From positions 1-55,077 of IMG/VR virus record IMGVR_UViG_3300027676_000003: DNA of 55,077 nucleotides. One strand, 5' to 3'. A program made the translations under genes and the position numbers. Positions 1 to 7,371 of this stretch are shown here, in pieces (positions within the stretch are counted from its first letter, which is position 1; each line of letters opens with the position of its first letter). This DNA comes from a virus. The notes beneath the pieces were generated by a model. That model was not told the origin of the DNA. It did no database searches and saw nothing but the letters and a program-made list of their open reading frames with translations.

Positions 1-452
1 AAGCCTTTCATGACAGGCACCAGCGGAATCTCGATATCGCATTCGTCAAGAATCTCCTTGAGTACGACGGCGGTCTTGTCCCCGGAGGCGACCGCAGCGT
101 GGAAGGCAGCAAGGGTGTTCAACTTCACCCGCTTCGTATTGATGGCGACAAAGCTTTGAGCCTGCTGCTCGAAATCGAGCCCGCTGACGATGAGGCACGG
201 CAGCTCGGGAACATCCTTGCGAGACCGCGCGACGACGAGACGGTGATGTCCATCCAGAACGGCGTATTTCTTTTCCGCCGGCACTAAACAGACGATCAGC
301 GCACCACACAAAGACCACGAGAAGTTTTTCTTAAGATAATCGAGATTCGTCTCGCTCGCGCGCGATTTCGTATTCCGCTGATAGCGGCTGTCCACGTAGA
401 GCTTTTCCACGCTAACCCACTTCAGTTCCGGTTTCGGGCCAGGATCGCTCAC
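1..452 (-). CDS. ParB-like nuclease-fold protein, cut by the window edge
   Basis: The reverse strand from GTG at 452 stays open to the window edge (150 codons). It shows the ParB/sulfiredoxin-like fold signature: an N-terminal YVDSRYQR segment, then VLDGHHRLVVAR, then SFVAINTKR. Phage proteins of this kind are annotated as ParB-domain proteins; whether they bind DNA or act enzymatically is not settled here. It ends the minus-strand early operon. The start is odd: GTG 452 has no normal ribosome binding site, while an AGGAG with good spacing precedes ATG 484, which is out of frame because of a run of nine G. Ten or seven G would join the two frames. The C-terminus lies outside the window. Confidence 0.72.
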   Translation of the reverse strand, partial: MSDPGPKPELKWVSVEKLYVDSRYQRNTKSRASETNLDYLKKNFSWSLCGALIVCLVPAEKKYAVLDGHHRLVVARSRKDVPELPCLIVSGLDFEQQAQSFVAINTKRVKLNTLAAFHAAVASGDKTAVVLKEILDECDIEIPLVPVMKG

Positions 453-458
453 AGGCTG

Positions 459-477
459 CCCCCCCCCGCGTGTTTCA
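459..477. repeat. Homopolymer motif C9-GCGTGTTTC, copy 1
   Basis: Nine C residues followed by GCGTGTTTC. Near-identical strings recur at 23916-23932 (inside the primase gene) and 37674-37687 (intergenic, one GC pair shorter). Here the run sits between a good ribosome binding site and the open frame of the ParB-like gene, where its length decides the frame. Confidence 0.5.
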
Positions 478-504
478 TGGTCATACTTTTCTCCTGTTGA
501 TCGT

Positions 505-801
505 TCATTCGCTGTCCATGCTTTCCACCCGCGCGCGCAGGGTCTGAAGATCCCTCCGCATCCGGTTGAATTCCTTAAGGAACGAGTTCAATCCGCTGCC
601 GCAGTTGTGCCCCATTGAGTGCGTCTCGCGCAGCTCCGCGTCGCTCACACGGTGAATATGCTCAAGCGATTCGACGCGAACCCCCAGCGCCTGGATTGCC
701 GCTTCCATGGTTTGCGTCTGCGTCAGATGCATGCCTTTCGTGCGCGCGGCGATCGTTCCCAGCTTCTTTTTCTTCATGACGATATTCATGTGACTACCCA
801 T
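505..801 (-). CDS. Hypothetical coiled-coil protein
   Basis: A 98-residue protein I do not recognise. The middle and C-terminal parts are charged and helical with heptad-like leucines (LGVRVESL, LQTLRARVESM), suggesting a coiled coil. It lies in the minus-strand early operon. The start is ambiguous: ATG 801 has a GGGGAAG upstream, while ATG 789 gives the ATGA overlap with the upstream gene that is the rule in this operon. Confidence 0.6.
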   Translation of the reverse strand: MGSHMNIVMKKKKLGTIAARTKGMHLTQTQTMEAAIQALGVRVESLEHIHRVSDAELRETHSMGHNCGSGLNSFLKEFNRMRRDLQTLRARVESMDSE

Positions 802-1016
802 TCACGCTTCCCCGTGAACTGCGACTGTCCCAGCATCTTCCTGCGTTGGTTCGCGCGGCGCATAATGTCGTCCACATTCGCGTGAACGTACTGTCCGTTT
901 GTCCACAGAAAATAGGCGTGCCACTCCACACGCAGCACGTCACGCACGATGCGGAGGGCCAGATCGAAGTCGGCGGGGCGTTCGGGGGCTTCGCATGTCG
1001 CGGCCAGGTGCATCAT
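786..1016 (-). CDS. Hypothetical protein
   Basis: A 76-residue unrecognised protein, helical and rich in charged residues with a basic patch near the C-terminus (RRANQRRK). Its ATG overlaps the stop of the SNF2 helicase gene upstream and its end overlaps the next gene, so it is a true member of the operon and probably translationally coupled. Confidence 0.65.
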   Translation of the reverse strand: MMHLAATCEAPERPADFDLALRIVRDVLRVEWHAYFLWTNGQYVHANVDDIMRRANQRRKMLGQSQFTGKREWVVT

Positions 1017-2671
1017 GCGGCCCTCGCCTTCAGGTATTGCTGCGCGAGCAGCTTGATTCTCGATTCGTCCGAGTAGACCTGTTTCACGCCTGCGAGCGGG
1101 TCAGTAATACCCCGTGACTGACTGGCCTTGAGTCCGAGAACACCGATTATCAGAGGGTCGGAGCCGCCATTTGTCGGAAGATAGATCGCCGTGACTTCGC
1201 TCTCCTGTCCCGGCCGGTCAAGCCGTCCGATGAGTTGCTCATGGACCTTCGGGCTCCAGTCCAGCTCTCCAAGCACGGCGGTGTAGCACCGCTTCTGCAG
1301 GCCATCCAAACCGGCGCCAGACCGGAGGGAAATAATCAACAGGTTCGTCTCTCCTGCTGTGAATGCAGCCTTCGCGCGGTCCTTTGCCGCAGGACTTTCC
1401 GTGCCGGTATACATAACAGGGTTGAACTGCCCTAGCTCCTTCAGCCAGATGTCGTACACCTCGCGGTGCCAACCGGCGAGCAGGACCGGGATGCCGGATT
1501 CCAGCAGGATTCTGACGTAGGCCGCTACATGGCGGGCCTTCGCGACGCCGGTAATCTGCCGGGCGAGCATGTCCAATTCGCGTGCCGCCTGCCCGCGCTC
1601 AACAAAGCTTCCGGTCATTACCTTAAGAGCGAGTGTATTTGCAAGATCAGCGGCGCTATCGGCCACCTCCTGATCGAACGGAACCTCGTGAACGATGGTG
1701 TTTATCGGCCTCCCGGACCTCACCCTGCGCAGGACCAGATGTTGCTCACGCAGGTAGGTTCCAAGAGCGTCCGGATCTTTGACAACGTACTTTCCATTTC
1801 CGCTTCCGCTGCACCATTCCCGGATGAATTCATCACGGGCTCCAAGGGCACCGGGCTCGATCAGCTCGATGATGGGAAATATCTCGTCGCCGTAGTTGAA
1901 AATGGGCGTCGCGGAAAGCCCCATGCGCAACGTCCCCGCATGGTGCGCAAGTATTTGCGCCGCCGCCCCCTTGGCAGTGGACGGCCCGTGCCGGAGCTGT
2001 TGAATCTCATCGAAGATCACCGACCTGAATATGCCTTGGGCGAAGATATCCACCCATCCAGCGATATTGGAATAGCGGAAGATGTATACGTCTGCCGACG
2101 GCAGTGAATACGGTTTCATCCCTTTTATGACGTGGCATTTGAGTGTGGTGAACTTCGCCACGAAATCATCGCGCCATTGTGTCGCCAGATGCGGCTCGAC
2201 CACGATTGCCGCAGGAAGATAACGGCCTTCATTGATCGCCCCGAGCGCCGTCACGGTTTTCCCAAGACCAACATCATCCATCAGCAATAGCCGACCCCGC
2301 GCACGGGAAACCTCGATCGCCTGCAGTTGGTTGGGATAGGGCGCAAGGCCGTCCCGGAAGCCGCTGAACGCCGGCGGCTGGTAATCCGGCAACAGAATGC
2401 GCTCGACATGATCCCGCATCGCCTCGAAGCTGCGCTTGCCATTCGTGAGTCGTTTCATGTCTGGCACGGAAATCTCCACCGGATAGCGCTGGATGAACCA
2501 GTGAAGATCGGCGCAGATATCCGGCGTATCCGTAAGGGAATATGGCGCCGTGGATGTCTTCGGGATGCGCTGAAAATTGCTCTTTAGCCGGATCGCAACG
2601 TGGGGCGGAACGGCAGCCAGCTCCCATTTGCCTTTACTGTAGATCAATTGCCCGTAGGTGGTTTGCGTCAT
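1013..2671 (-). CDS. SNF2-family DEAD/DEAH helicase (phage type)
   Basis: A 552-residue SF2 ATPase of the phage SNF2 type. Walker A (DVGLGKT) is at about residue 133, the DExx motif (FDEIQQ) at about 220, motif III (SATP) at about 253, and a C-terminal helicase lobe ends in a motif VI-like QLIGRLDRPGQ. The start is set at ATG 2671 because it makes an ATGA overlap with the upstream PD-(D/E)XK gene; the longer open frame to 2785 overlaps that gene and looks non-coding. Phages often pair such a helicase with a VRR-NUC-like nuclease, as here, in recombination or replication-fork processing. The exact role is inferred. Confidence 0.9.
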   Translation of the reverse strand: MTQTTYGQLIYSKGKWELAAVPPHVAIRLKSNFQRIPKTSTAPYSLTDTPDICADLHWFIQRYPVEISVPDMKRLTNGKRSFEAMRDHVERILLPDYQPPAFSGFRDGLAPYPNQLQAIEVSRARGRLLLMDDVGLGKTVTALGAINEGRYLPAAIVVEPHLATQWRDDFVAKFTTLKCHVIKGMKPYSLPSADVYIFRYSNIAGWVDIFAQGIFRSVIFDEIQQLRHGPSTAKGAAAQILAHHAGTLRMGLSATPIFNYGDEIFPIIELIEPGALGARDEFIREWCSGSGNGKYVVKDPDALGTYLREQHLVLRRVRSGRPINTIVHEVPFDQEVADSAADLANTLALKVMTGSFVERGQAARELDMLARQITGVAKARHVAAYVRILLESGIPVLLAGWHREVYDIWLKELGQFNPVMYTGTESPAAKDRAKAAFTAGETNLLIISLRSGAGLDGLQKRCYTAVLGELDWSPKVHEQLIGRLDRPGQESEVTAIYLPTNGGSDPLIIGVLGLKASQSRGITDPLAGVKQVYSDESRIKLLAQQYLKARAA

Positions 2672-3018
2672 AGCCACCCCCTGCCAAGCTGGAGAAGCCA
2701 GAGACTCTTTCCGTTCACCGTGGCGGGCAGCCCGATGGCGATATTGCTGGCGAGAATCAGGTCCGTCACTTCCTCGTAGCGGCAATATCGCTTACATTGA
2801 CGGAAAATGGCGCTCTTGGAGCCGCCGACCTTGACCTCGATGAAGGCCGACCCAATTCGGAAGTCGGGTATGTCGTCTTCGCCAAGTCGGTATTCGCGGT
2901 CGAAGGCGGTTCCCGCATCCTCAAGGGCCTTCGCAATGGCCGCCTGGCACTGCTTCTCTGAAGTCAGAGGAAAACGGTGTAGTTGAAGAATGGCAATGAT
3001 TTCCTGAGGAGTGCTCAT
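2668..3018 (-). CDS. PD-(D/E)XK nuclease, VRR-NUC-like
   Basis: A 116-residue protein with a compact restriction-endonuclease core: PD at 51-52, then EVK at 61-63 followed by GGSKSA, matching PD-(D/E)XK spacing. Small phage nucleases of this type sit next to SNF2 helicases and RusA resolvases and are thought to process recombination intermediates. It overlaps both neighbours by four bases (ATGA). The subfamily assignment is tentative; a VRR-NUC or related Holliday-junction nuclease is most likely. Confidence 0.72.
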   Translation of the reverse strand: MSTPQEIIAILQLHRFPLTSEKQCQAAIAKALEDAGTAFDREYRLGEDDIPDFRIGSAFIEVKVGGSKSAIFRQCKRYCRYEEVTDLILASNIAIGLPATVNGKSLWLLQLGRGWL

Positions 3019-3371
3019 GCCAAATCCCTCAAAATGATTCGGGTTGCCTTCCGCTCCGCGCGCTCGAATTTCACGGGCAGCAGCTCCACGCCCTGACGGT
3101 TGTCATCGATGAGCATTCCGCAGCAAACCAAGGCGTCATTCAGGCTTTTGAAATACGAGTCAGGGTCACAAGCCCGCTGCCTTTTGGCGAGCGTGATGAC
3201 CACCTGGAGGGACCGTTTGCCGGTTGCCTTGGGAACCTGGGCGGAAACAGCATAGGCCCACACAATGCGGGCATCCGACTTCTTTTTCCGTGCGGCTTTG
3301 GCCCAATGCCCCAGCAGCTTATTGAGCGGGGTCGGATTCCAATCCGGAATCGTGATGACGTACTCGGCCAT
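3015..3371 (-). CDS. rusA: RusA-family Holliday junction resolvase
   Basis: A 118-residue protein with the RusA signature: a C-terminal DPDSYFKSLNDAL segment followed by a DD pair (LIDDNRQ), the conserved acidic residues that bind metal in this family. RusA cuts four-way DNA junctions. The start is placed at ATG 3371 (MAEYVITIP), where the RusA fold normally begins and a GGGGAG lies upstream; the open frame runs on to 3461 through a hairpin region that looks non-coding. It works with the neighbouring nuclease and SNF2 helicase. Confidence 0.88.
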   Translation of the reverse strand: MAEYVITIPDWNPTPLNKLLGHWAKAARKKKSDARIVWAYAVSAQVPKATGKRSLQVVITLAKRQRACDPDSYFKSLNDALVCCGMLIDDNRQGVELLPVKFERAERKATRIILRDLA

Positions 3372-3502
3372 TAGGCACGGCTCCCCTGTTTTGTCTTTTG
3401 CACAGCCGTTTCTGGCGAGACTGTGTTGTCCGGTGCCCGTTGAGGGCTTTTTGTTAGGCACGGCCCGGCTTTTGCCGGTGGTTTTTGTTGGGCACGTTTA
3501 GG
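3372..3502. repeat. Two repeated hairpin units with a GTTRGGCACG tail
   Basis: On the plus strand a short GC hairpin, a run of T and GTTAGGCACGGC appear (GCCC-GTTGA-GGGC-TTTTT at about 3445), then again (CCGG-CTTTTG-CCGG, TTTTT, GTTGGGCACG). A related unit lies at 3787-3814 (GCCCC...GGGGC, TTTC, ATTAGGCGGC). They look like intrinsic terminators pointing against the operon, or processed intergenic hairpins, and separate successive genes. Confidence 0.45.
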
Positions 3503-3703
3503 CTATTTTCTGCGAGGCTTCGGCTTTGCTTTCAGCGCCATCTGTGATGTTTTCGGCGTCAGATTGCCCTTCAGGAAGGTAAAGTAAGCGTTCGCCCGCT
3601 CTACTACCTGATCAGGCGTAAGGGTGATCGTGATGCTTGTCGAAGAAACCGCCAGGCGCAACGCCTCAAGCCGATTCTCATCGTCACTACAATGGATTGC
3701 CAC
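3503..3703 (-). CDS. Hypothetical basic protein
   Basis: A 66-residue unrecognised protein starting at GTG 3703 with a textbook AAGGAGG eight bases upstream. The C-terminal tail is lysine and arginine rich (KAKPKPRRK). It lies between hairpin units in the minus-strand operon. Confidence 0.62.
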   Translation of the reverse strand: MAIHCSDDENRLEALRLAVSSTSITITLTPDQVVERANAYFTFLKGNLTPKTSQMALKAKPKPRRK

Positions 3704-3786
3704 GCTATGTCCTCCTTTGGTTGATTGTTCGTAGGCACGGCACTCTGCCCGATATTTACTTACGCGTCGGGTGCCGCGCGTTGCCC

Positions 3787-3808
3787 CTTAGCCTGGGCGG
3801 GGCTTTCA
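3787..3808. repeat. Hairpin unit downstream of the homing endonuclease
   Basis: GCCCC-TTAGCCTGGGC-GGGGC-TTTC on the plus strand, ending at the stop of the HNH gene. It is the third member of the hairpin family at 3372-3502. Confidence 0.4.
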
Positions 3809-4480
3809 TTAGGCGGCTTTCTTCTCCGCTGAATCATCCTTGAAAAGCAGCGCCCGCACCGCACAATCCTTAGCCTCAAGCGCTCGCTCGATAGGCCATC
3901 CGTCCATGATTCTTCTCCTGAACTTCAAATAGGAAACACCGCTACGGCGGGACCACCCTGCCATCGTGTCGGTTATTCCGTTAAATTCTATGAATCTGAC
4001 AGTCGATCTATTTGCCGCCTGCGCACCAGGAAGCGCCCAGCAACAATTGGCGGGATTGTATCCCTCCTCGCCCTTTTTTCGCTCAACGGAGTGGCGCGGG
4101 CTTGGCCTCGGCCCCATATCTCGGTAGAATACTTCAAAAGAATCAATCCACTCCTGGCATATGGTAATGCCCCTTCCCCCGTACCGATGATAAAAGCGGC
4201 TCTTCGGGTTTAGGCACCTCGTCTTCATGTGGCACCAAGCTCGGTATTCAGCGGTTCTTCTCATTCCATGAGTCTTGAACACCCGCGATGGCATCTCCAC
4301 GCGCCAGCAACCGCAGGACTTCGTCAGACCGCGAAGTAACGCGCTGCTATAAACCACGCTTTGTGTGCCGCAATCACAGAGGCAATTGAACCGCGTCTTG
4401 CTTCCGCAGCCGTTCTGGGCGCGAGAGAGCACTACAAGCCGACTGAAGCGCTGCCCAATAAGGTCCGATGGGTTGGTCAT
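3809..4480 (-). CDS. AP2/HNH-type homing endonuclease
   Basis: A 223-residue protein of the phage AP2/HNH endonuclease class. The N-terminal module has GQRFSRLVVL, CLCDCG and KSCGCW (zinc-knuckle or AP2-like). The catalytic part has YGGRGI and the hallmark GYNPANCCWA. Such free-standing nucleases are selfish and insert between or into phage genes. Its ATG overlaps the stop of the Acb2-like gene upstream (ATGA). The C-terminus is unusual: after the nuclease it reads LEAKDCAVRALLFK and a charged tail, closely matching the C-terminus of the adjacent Acb2-like protein (LLEGKDAAVRAVIFK). The nuclease gene thus seems to carry a second, diverged copy of the Acb2 3' end, as expected if it inserted into an acb2-like gene. 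Confidence 0.85.
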   Translation of the reverse strand: MTNPSDLIGQRFSRLVVLSRAQNGCGSKTRFNCLCDCGTQSVVYSSALLRGLTKSCGCWRVEMPSRVFKTHGMRRTAEYRAWCHMKTRCLNPKSRFYHRYGGRGITICQEWIDSFEVFYRDMGPRPSPRHSVERKKGEEGYNPANCCWALPGAQAANRSTVRFIEFNGITDTMAGWSRRSGVSYLKFRRRIMDGWPIERALEAKDCAVRALLFKDDSAEKKAA

Positions 4481-4674
4481 TCTTTGAAAATCACGGCCCT
4501 TACGGCTGCGTCCTTTCCCTCCAAGAGTTTTCTCAGCGCCGTCGATTTCTCAGGATTGTTCGGCAGTGAAGCTTCAAGGGTCTGCGCCAACTCGCGGAAG
4601 GGGGCGCTTACCTCCTGAAGGTGAGGTGGCAGGTGACCATAGGCAAAGAACTGCATCAGGTAGGATTTCGACAT
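4477..4674 (-). CDS. Acb2/Tad1-hairpin-like protein, probable anti-CBASS
   Basis: A 65-residue all-helical protein with the pattern I associate with the Acb2/Tad1 hairpin family: YLMQFFAYGHLPPHLQEVS, an LP.NPE turn, then ALRKLLEGKDAAVRA. Acb2 proteins are hexameric phage sponges that bind the cyclic oligonucleotides made by CBASS cyclases and so block abortive defence. The start is ATG 4674, preceded by AAGAGGAG; the longer open frame to 4803 reads into the tRNA and is rejected. It is immediately followed by a homing endonuclease gene that repeats its C-terminus. The family call is from memory; which nucleotides it binds cannot be read from the sequence. Confidence 0.75.
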   Translation of the reverse strand: MSKSYLMQFFAYGHLPPHLQEVSAPFRELAQTLEASLPNNPEKSTALRKLLEGKDAAVRAVIFKE

Positions 4675-4779
4675 GGGCACTTCTCCTCTTGGTAGTCGGT
4701 TAATACGGTGATCGCCCCGCTGCCTTAGGAATTCCGACGTTTCGCGGCTGGTGAAACGGGAATTGCGGGGCGATCTTGG

Positions 4780-4856
4780 TGGTAGCGGGGGCTGGATTCG
4801 CACCAGCGACCTCTTGGTTATGAGCCAAGCGAGCTACTAGGCTGCTCTACCCCGCG
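4780..4856 (-). tRNA. tRNA-Met (CAU), initiator-like
   Basis: A complete 77-nt cloverleaf on the minus strand with encoded CCA. Acceptor CGCGGGG pairs with CCCCGC, leaving a C1-U72 mismatch; the D stem GAGC/GCTC gives an A11-U24 pair; the anticodon loop is CUCAUAA; the T stem is GCTGG/CCAGC. The 1-72 mismatch and A11-U24 are initiator tRNA hallmarks. The anticodon stem is CTTGG/CCAAG, so it has two rather than three of the usual consecutive G-C pairs. It lies inside the phage operon between an Acb2-like gene and a small hypothetical gene, so it is cargo rather than an attachment site. Confidence 0.92.
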
Positions 4857-4863
4857 ATAATCG

Positions 4864-5124
4864 TTATTCCTCCTCCTGTTTCACCGGCTCGATCTCGCAG
4901 AGCGAAACCGAAACACGGTATTGCTTTCCTGTTTCCTTGTTCCTGAAGGCTTTCTGCCAGCGCAAGCCGTCCTGATCCGCGAGCCCCGAATACTGCCGCA
5001 TCAGGGCAAGCATGAAGGCCTTGATGTCCAGGATCGGTTTTTCAACGACCTCGCGCTCCGGCTCAGCAGGGCGTCCATTCACCAGCACGTCGAGCATTTT
5101 GGCGAAGCTTTCAGTTCCGATCAT
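4864..5124 (-). CDS. Hypothetical phage protein
   Basis: An 86-residue unrecognised protein with an acidic C-terminus (PVKQEEE). ATG 5124 overlaps the stop of the DUF2312 gene (ATGA), supporting the start. It is directly upstream of the tRNA in the same transcript. Confidence 0.62.
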   Translation of the reverse strand: MIGTESFAKMLDVLVNGRPAEPEREVVEKPILDIKAFMLALMRQYSGLADQDGLRWQKAFRNKETGKQYRVSVSLCEIEPVKQEEE

Positions 5125-5468
5125 GCTTCGTCCCCTCCAAAGTTGAAACTGCTTTGCATGCCAAGCGCGGCGCAGTACGTCGCCAGCATATGCTCGGTCT
5201 CATCGCGCTCGGCAGGGTCGAGCTTACGGAGGGCGATTATTTTGCGGAGGGTCTTTACGTCGAAGCCTCCAGATTTCGCCTCGGCATATACCTCAGTGAT
5301 ATCGCTGGCGAGTTCGGCCTTTTCCTCATGCAGGCGCTCGATGCGTTCCACGATGGCGCGGAGCTGATCGGCGGCGATACCGCCAGTCCTCACCGGCTGT
5401 TTGCCTTCAGGGGAAACACGGTGGGGGGTATGGGGAGAGGTTTGGGGCGATGGAGAGGGTGTGCTCAT
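5121..5468 (-). CDS. DUF2312/GapR-like DNA-binding protein
   Basis: A 115-residue protein. After a Ser/Pro-rich N-terminal tail it carries the DUF2312 core: [35 protein letters not shown] and [17 protein letters not shown]. The Caulobacter member GapR is a nucleoid protein that encircles overtwisted DNA ahead of replication forks, so a role in replication of the element is plausible. The start is ATG 5468, which overlaps the GIY-YIG stop (ATGA); the longer frame to 5507 overlaps that gene. Confidence 0.88.
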   Translation of the reverse strand: MSTPSPSPQTSPHTPHRVSPEGKQPVRTGGIAADQLRAIVERIERLHEEKAELASDITEVYAEAKSGGFDVKTLRKIIALRKLDPAERDETEHMLATYCAALGMQSSFNFGGDEA

Positions 5469-6283
5469 GCGGCGGCCTTTCTTGCGTGCGAAAGCCAGCT
5501 CTCCCAACGCCTGCAGTCCATGACCACGAGTTTTTCTGCCGTATCCAAGAGCGGCAGGTAGTCCCGGCCGTCGCTGTCAAATCGGGCCATATAACTTTCG
5601 ATATAGTCATAAACCTTATTTGCAAGGCGCAACGATACGCCGGCGGCGCCCGGTGCTCGAATGGCATCTACAAAGCCGGCATCGCCTACCGCAGCTAGGC
5701 CGAACTCCTCCCGCTGGACGCGCGCGCATTCCAAAAACCGCTCAACAATGACTAGCAGCCCTTTATCATCGTTACGCATGCGGACCTTACAGATGAGATC
5801 GGATCGCCATTCCTCGATGAGAACTCGCTTCATTTGCTCGACCCTGGCGGCAACCGCACGCTGTTTCTCTTCCGCCTGAGCTGCAGCGGATGCCTCTTCA
5901 CGTTTCCGACGCTCCTTGCGCCCTCTGAGCGATTCGGTAACATTTGCCGGGACGATTCCGTTGTACGAGCGGTCCGCTTTGAAGGCATCTGAGATCAGCG
6001 TCGCCTCATGCATCTGCGCTTCTTCCTCGCTCCCGTACGTGGATATCACCGTGAATGTGAAGCTCGTTGCCCCATGGCGATTAAAGTCTTCCTGCATCTG
6101 CAGCCGAGGATGCTTGCCGGTGCGCAGCATCGAGCGGTGGGTGGAGAGGCGTGAGCGAACGTTGCGTGACCAGCCGGTATACGATTTTCCAGTCTCCGCA
6201 CAGATGATGGAATAGACGCCGATTGTAGAAGCAGGCGATGACGTCTCATTCTGGAAGCCTTCTAAATTACTGACAGCAATCAC
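5465..6283 (-). CDS. GIY-YIG nuclease
   Basis: A 272-residue protein with an N-terminal GIY-YIG domain: GVY at 22-24, YTG at 35-37, then an R-rich helix (RNVRSRL) and a HEATLI segment supplying the later acidic residue. The central part is a charged coiled coil ([17 protein letters not shown]); the C-terminal third is unassigned. It may be a homing or repair nuclease. It is the second gene of the minus-strand operon after the Cro-like gene. An inverted repeat GCCGC-GTT-GCGGC lies just upstream (about 6321-6333). Confidence 0.8.
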   Translation of the reverse strand: MIAVSNLEGFQNETSSPASTIGVYSIICAETGKSYTGWSRNVRSRLSTHRSMLRTGKHPRLQMQEDFNRHGATSFTFTVISTYGSEEEAQMHEATLISDAFKADRSYNGIVPANVTESLRGRKERRKREEASAAAQAEEKQRAVAARVEQMKRVLIEEWRSDLICKVRMRNDDKGLLVIVERFLECARVQREEFGLAAVGDAGFVDAIRAPGAAGVSLRLANKVYDYIESYMARFDSDGRDYLPLLDTAEKLVVMDCRRWESWLSHARKAAA

Positions 6284-6370
6284 AACTTCATCCCCGTTTA
6301 TGCTTTTTTCTATTGACTTCGCCGCGTTGCGGCATATTTGTTAACGCCACCTCGTCACTTTAATGATTTC

Positions 6371-6592
6371 TTAAGGAGAATGCTCAATGCCTTCAGTCAC
6401 GACAAAATCGGGCGGTATCACTCTTTCAAGTTTGTTCAGGGTATCCAAAGTCGGATTCCACCTCTCGCAATCCATGCCACGTAGGATGCCCTCTGATACC
6501 TTCGCCTGCTTCGCCAAACGCGATTTCGGGATATTTCGGCTTATCCGGTATTGCCGGATTCGCTCAATGCTCACTGCGATGCTCTGGTTCAT
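6371..6592 (-). CDS. Cro-like XRE-family repressor
   Basis: A 73-residue helix-turn-helix protein (SRLAKQAKVSEGILRGMD spans the HTH). It is divergent from the S24 repressor and first in the minus-strand early operon, the position of cro in lambdoid phages. The start is ATG 6592: the promoter -10 box lies at 6603-6608, so the longer frame from 6607 would begin inside the promoter. With transcription expected near 6596 the message would be almost leaderless. Confidence 0.82.
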   Translation of the reverse strand: MNQSIAVSIERIRQYRISRNIPKSRLAKQAKVSEGILRGMDCERWNPTLDTLNKLERVIPPDFVVTEGIEHSP

Positions 6593-6602
6593 ATAGCGGC
6601 GC

Positions 6603-6632
6603 ATCATAATCGTAATGTATTGCGACTGTCAA
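6603..6632 (-). promoter_or_regulatory. Promoter of the Cro-like operon, overlapped by operator O1
   Basis: On the minus strand TTGACA (6632-6627), an 18-bp spacer and TATGAT (6608-6603). The 16-bp operator at 6610-6625 fills the spacer exactly, so repressor binding would exclude RNA polymerase. Confidence 0.75.
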
Positions 6633-6672
6633 CTGGATTTTCGCAATATATTGCGCTCGTAATTTGCTACGA
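6610..6672. promoter_or_regulatory. Operators O1-O3 between cro-like and repressor genes
   Basis: O1 TCGTAATGTATTGCGA at 6610-6625 and O2 TCGCAATATATTGCGC at 6641-6656 are near-palindromes of the form TCGYAAT-NN-ATTGCGA. A weaker O3 TCGTA-ATTTGC-TACGA at 6657-6672 abuts O2. O1 and O2 start 31 bp apart, about three helical turns. Confidence 0.8.
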
Positions 6673-6691
6673 AGACATTACCTTGCCGCTC

Positions 6692-7363
6692 ATGTCATTA
6701 ACTACCCTTGACCTTCCCTCAAACCCAGCCGAGCGCTGGCGCGTTTTGATTCGCGGCGTCATGCAACAGAAAAACATAAAACTGACCCCTTGGGCTCGAT
6801 CAGCTGGAATAAGCGAAGGAACCTTGAGAGCTTTTCTAAAAGGTGATACAAGAACTATGCAGATCGAGACAGTAGAGCGCCTATTAAGCGCCGCCGGTTC
6901 CTCACTTGAAGAGGCGCTGGGACACTCGCCAGGGAGGAGAAAAGTGCCGATTATTGGAACCGTCGGGGCTGGGGCTCAGGTCGTCCCTGTAGATGACCTC
7001 CCGCTTATTCCGAAACTCATAGCGGACACCGAGCGCGAGTACATCAACTGCGAGTGGGTTGATGCGCCGCCAGGTGTCGCTGATGAAGGAATCGTCGCGT
7101 TAAAGATAAAGGGCGATTCGATGATGCCGTATATGCGGGACGGCTCCATTGTCTATTACTCCGACCGGTTTTTAGGGGGCGCACCCGACCAGTGCCTTGA
7201 CCGGTTGTGCGTAGTCCAGATTGGAGACGGAGCCACCTTTGTCAAGATTGTTGAAAGGTCTCAACTGCACGGGAAGTTCGATCTGAAGAGCTACAATTTC
7301 CATACTATGCGCGATGTGACACTTGCATGGTGTGCTCCGGTAATCTTCATCAAGCCAGCTTGA
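6692..7363 (+). CDS. CI/LexA-type repressor with S24 autoprotease domain
   Basis: A 223-residue repressor. The N-terminal HTH spans about residues 30-52 (WARSAGISEGTLRAFLKGD). The self-cleavage site is Ala93-Gly94 in TVGAGAQ. The S24/LexA-like protease has the nucleophile Ser143 (GDSMMPYMRDGS) and the general-base Lys185 (TFVKIVER). It would keep the early operons off and be cleaved on RecA activation. The start is ATG 6692; upstream codons of the longer frame run through the operators. It lies divergent from the Cro-like gene, with matching operators also ahead of the RecET operon. Confidence 0.92.
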   Translation: MSLTTLDLPSNPAERWRVLIRGVMQQKNIKLTPWARSAGISEGTLRAFLKGDTRTMQIETVERLLSAAGSSLEEALGHSPGRRKVPIIGTVGAGAQVVPVDDLPLIPKLIADTEREYINCEWVDAPPGVADEGIVALKIKGDSMMPYMRDGSIVYYSDRFLGGAPDQCLDRLCVVQIGDGATFVKIVERSQLHGKFDLKSYNFHTMRDVTLAWCAPVIFIKPA

Positions 7364-7371
7364 GTGAGTAT

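Noticed and set aside
46-318. Minus-strand 90-codon frame and plus-strand 62-codon frame near the left edge
   Set aside because: Both are out of frame with the ParB-like coding sequence, which has clear family motifs through the same region.
3440-3510. GTTAGGC and GTTGGGC strings resembling integron attC core sites
   Set aside because: The matching RYYYAAC half-sites and folding order of attC are absent and there is no integron integrase; the strings belong to repeated intergenic hairpins.
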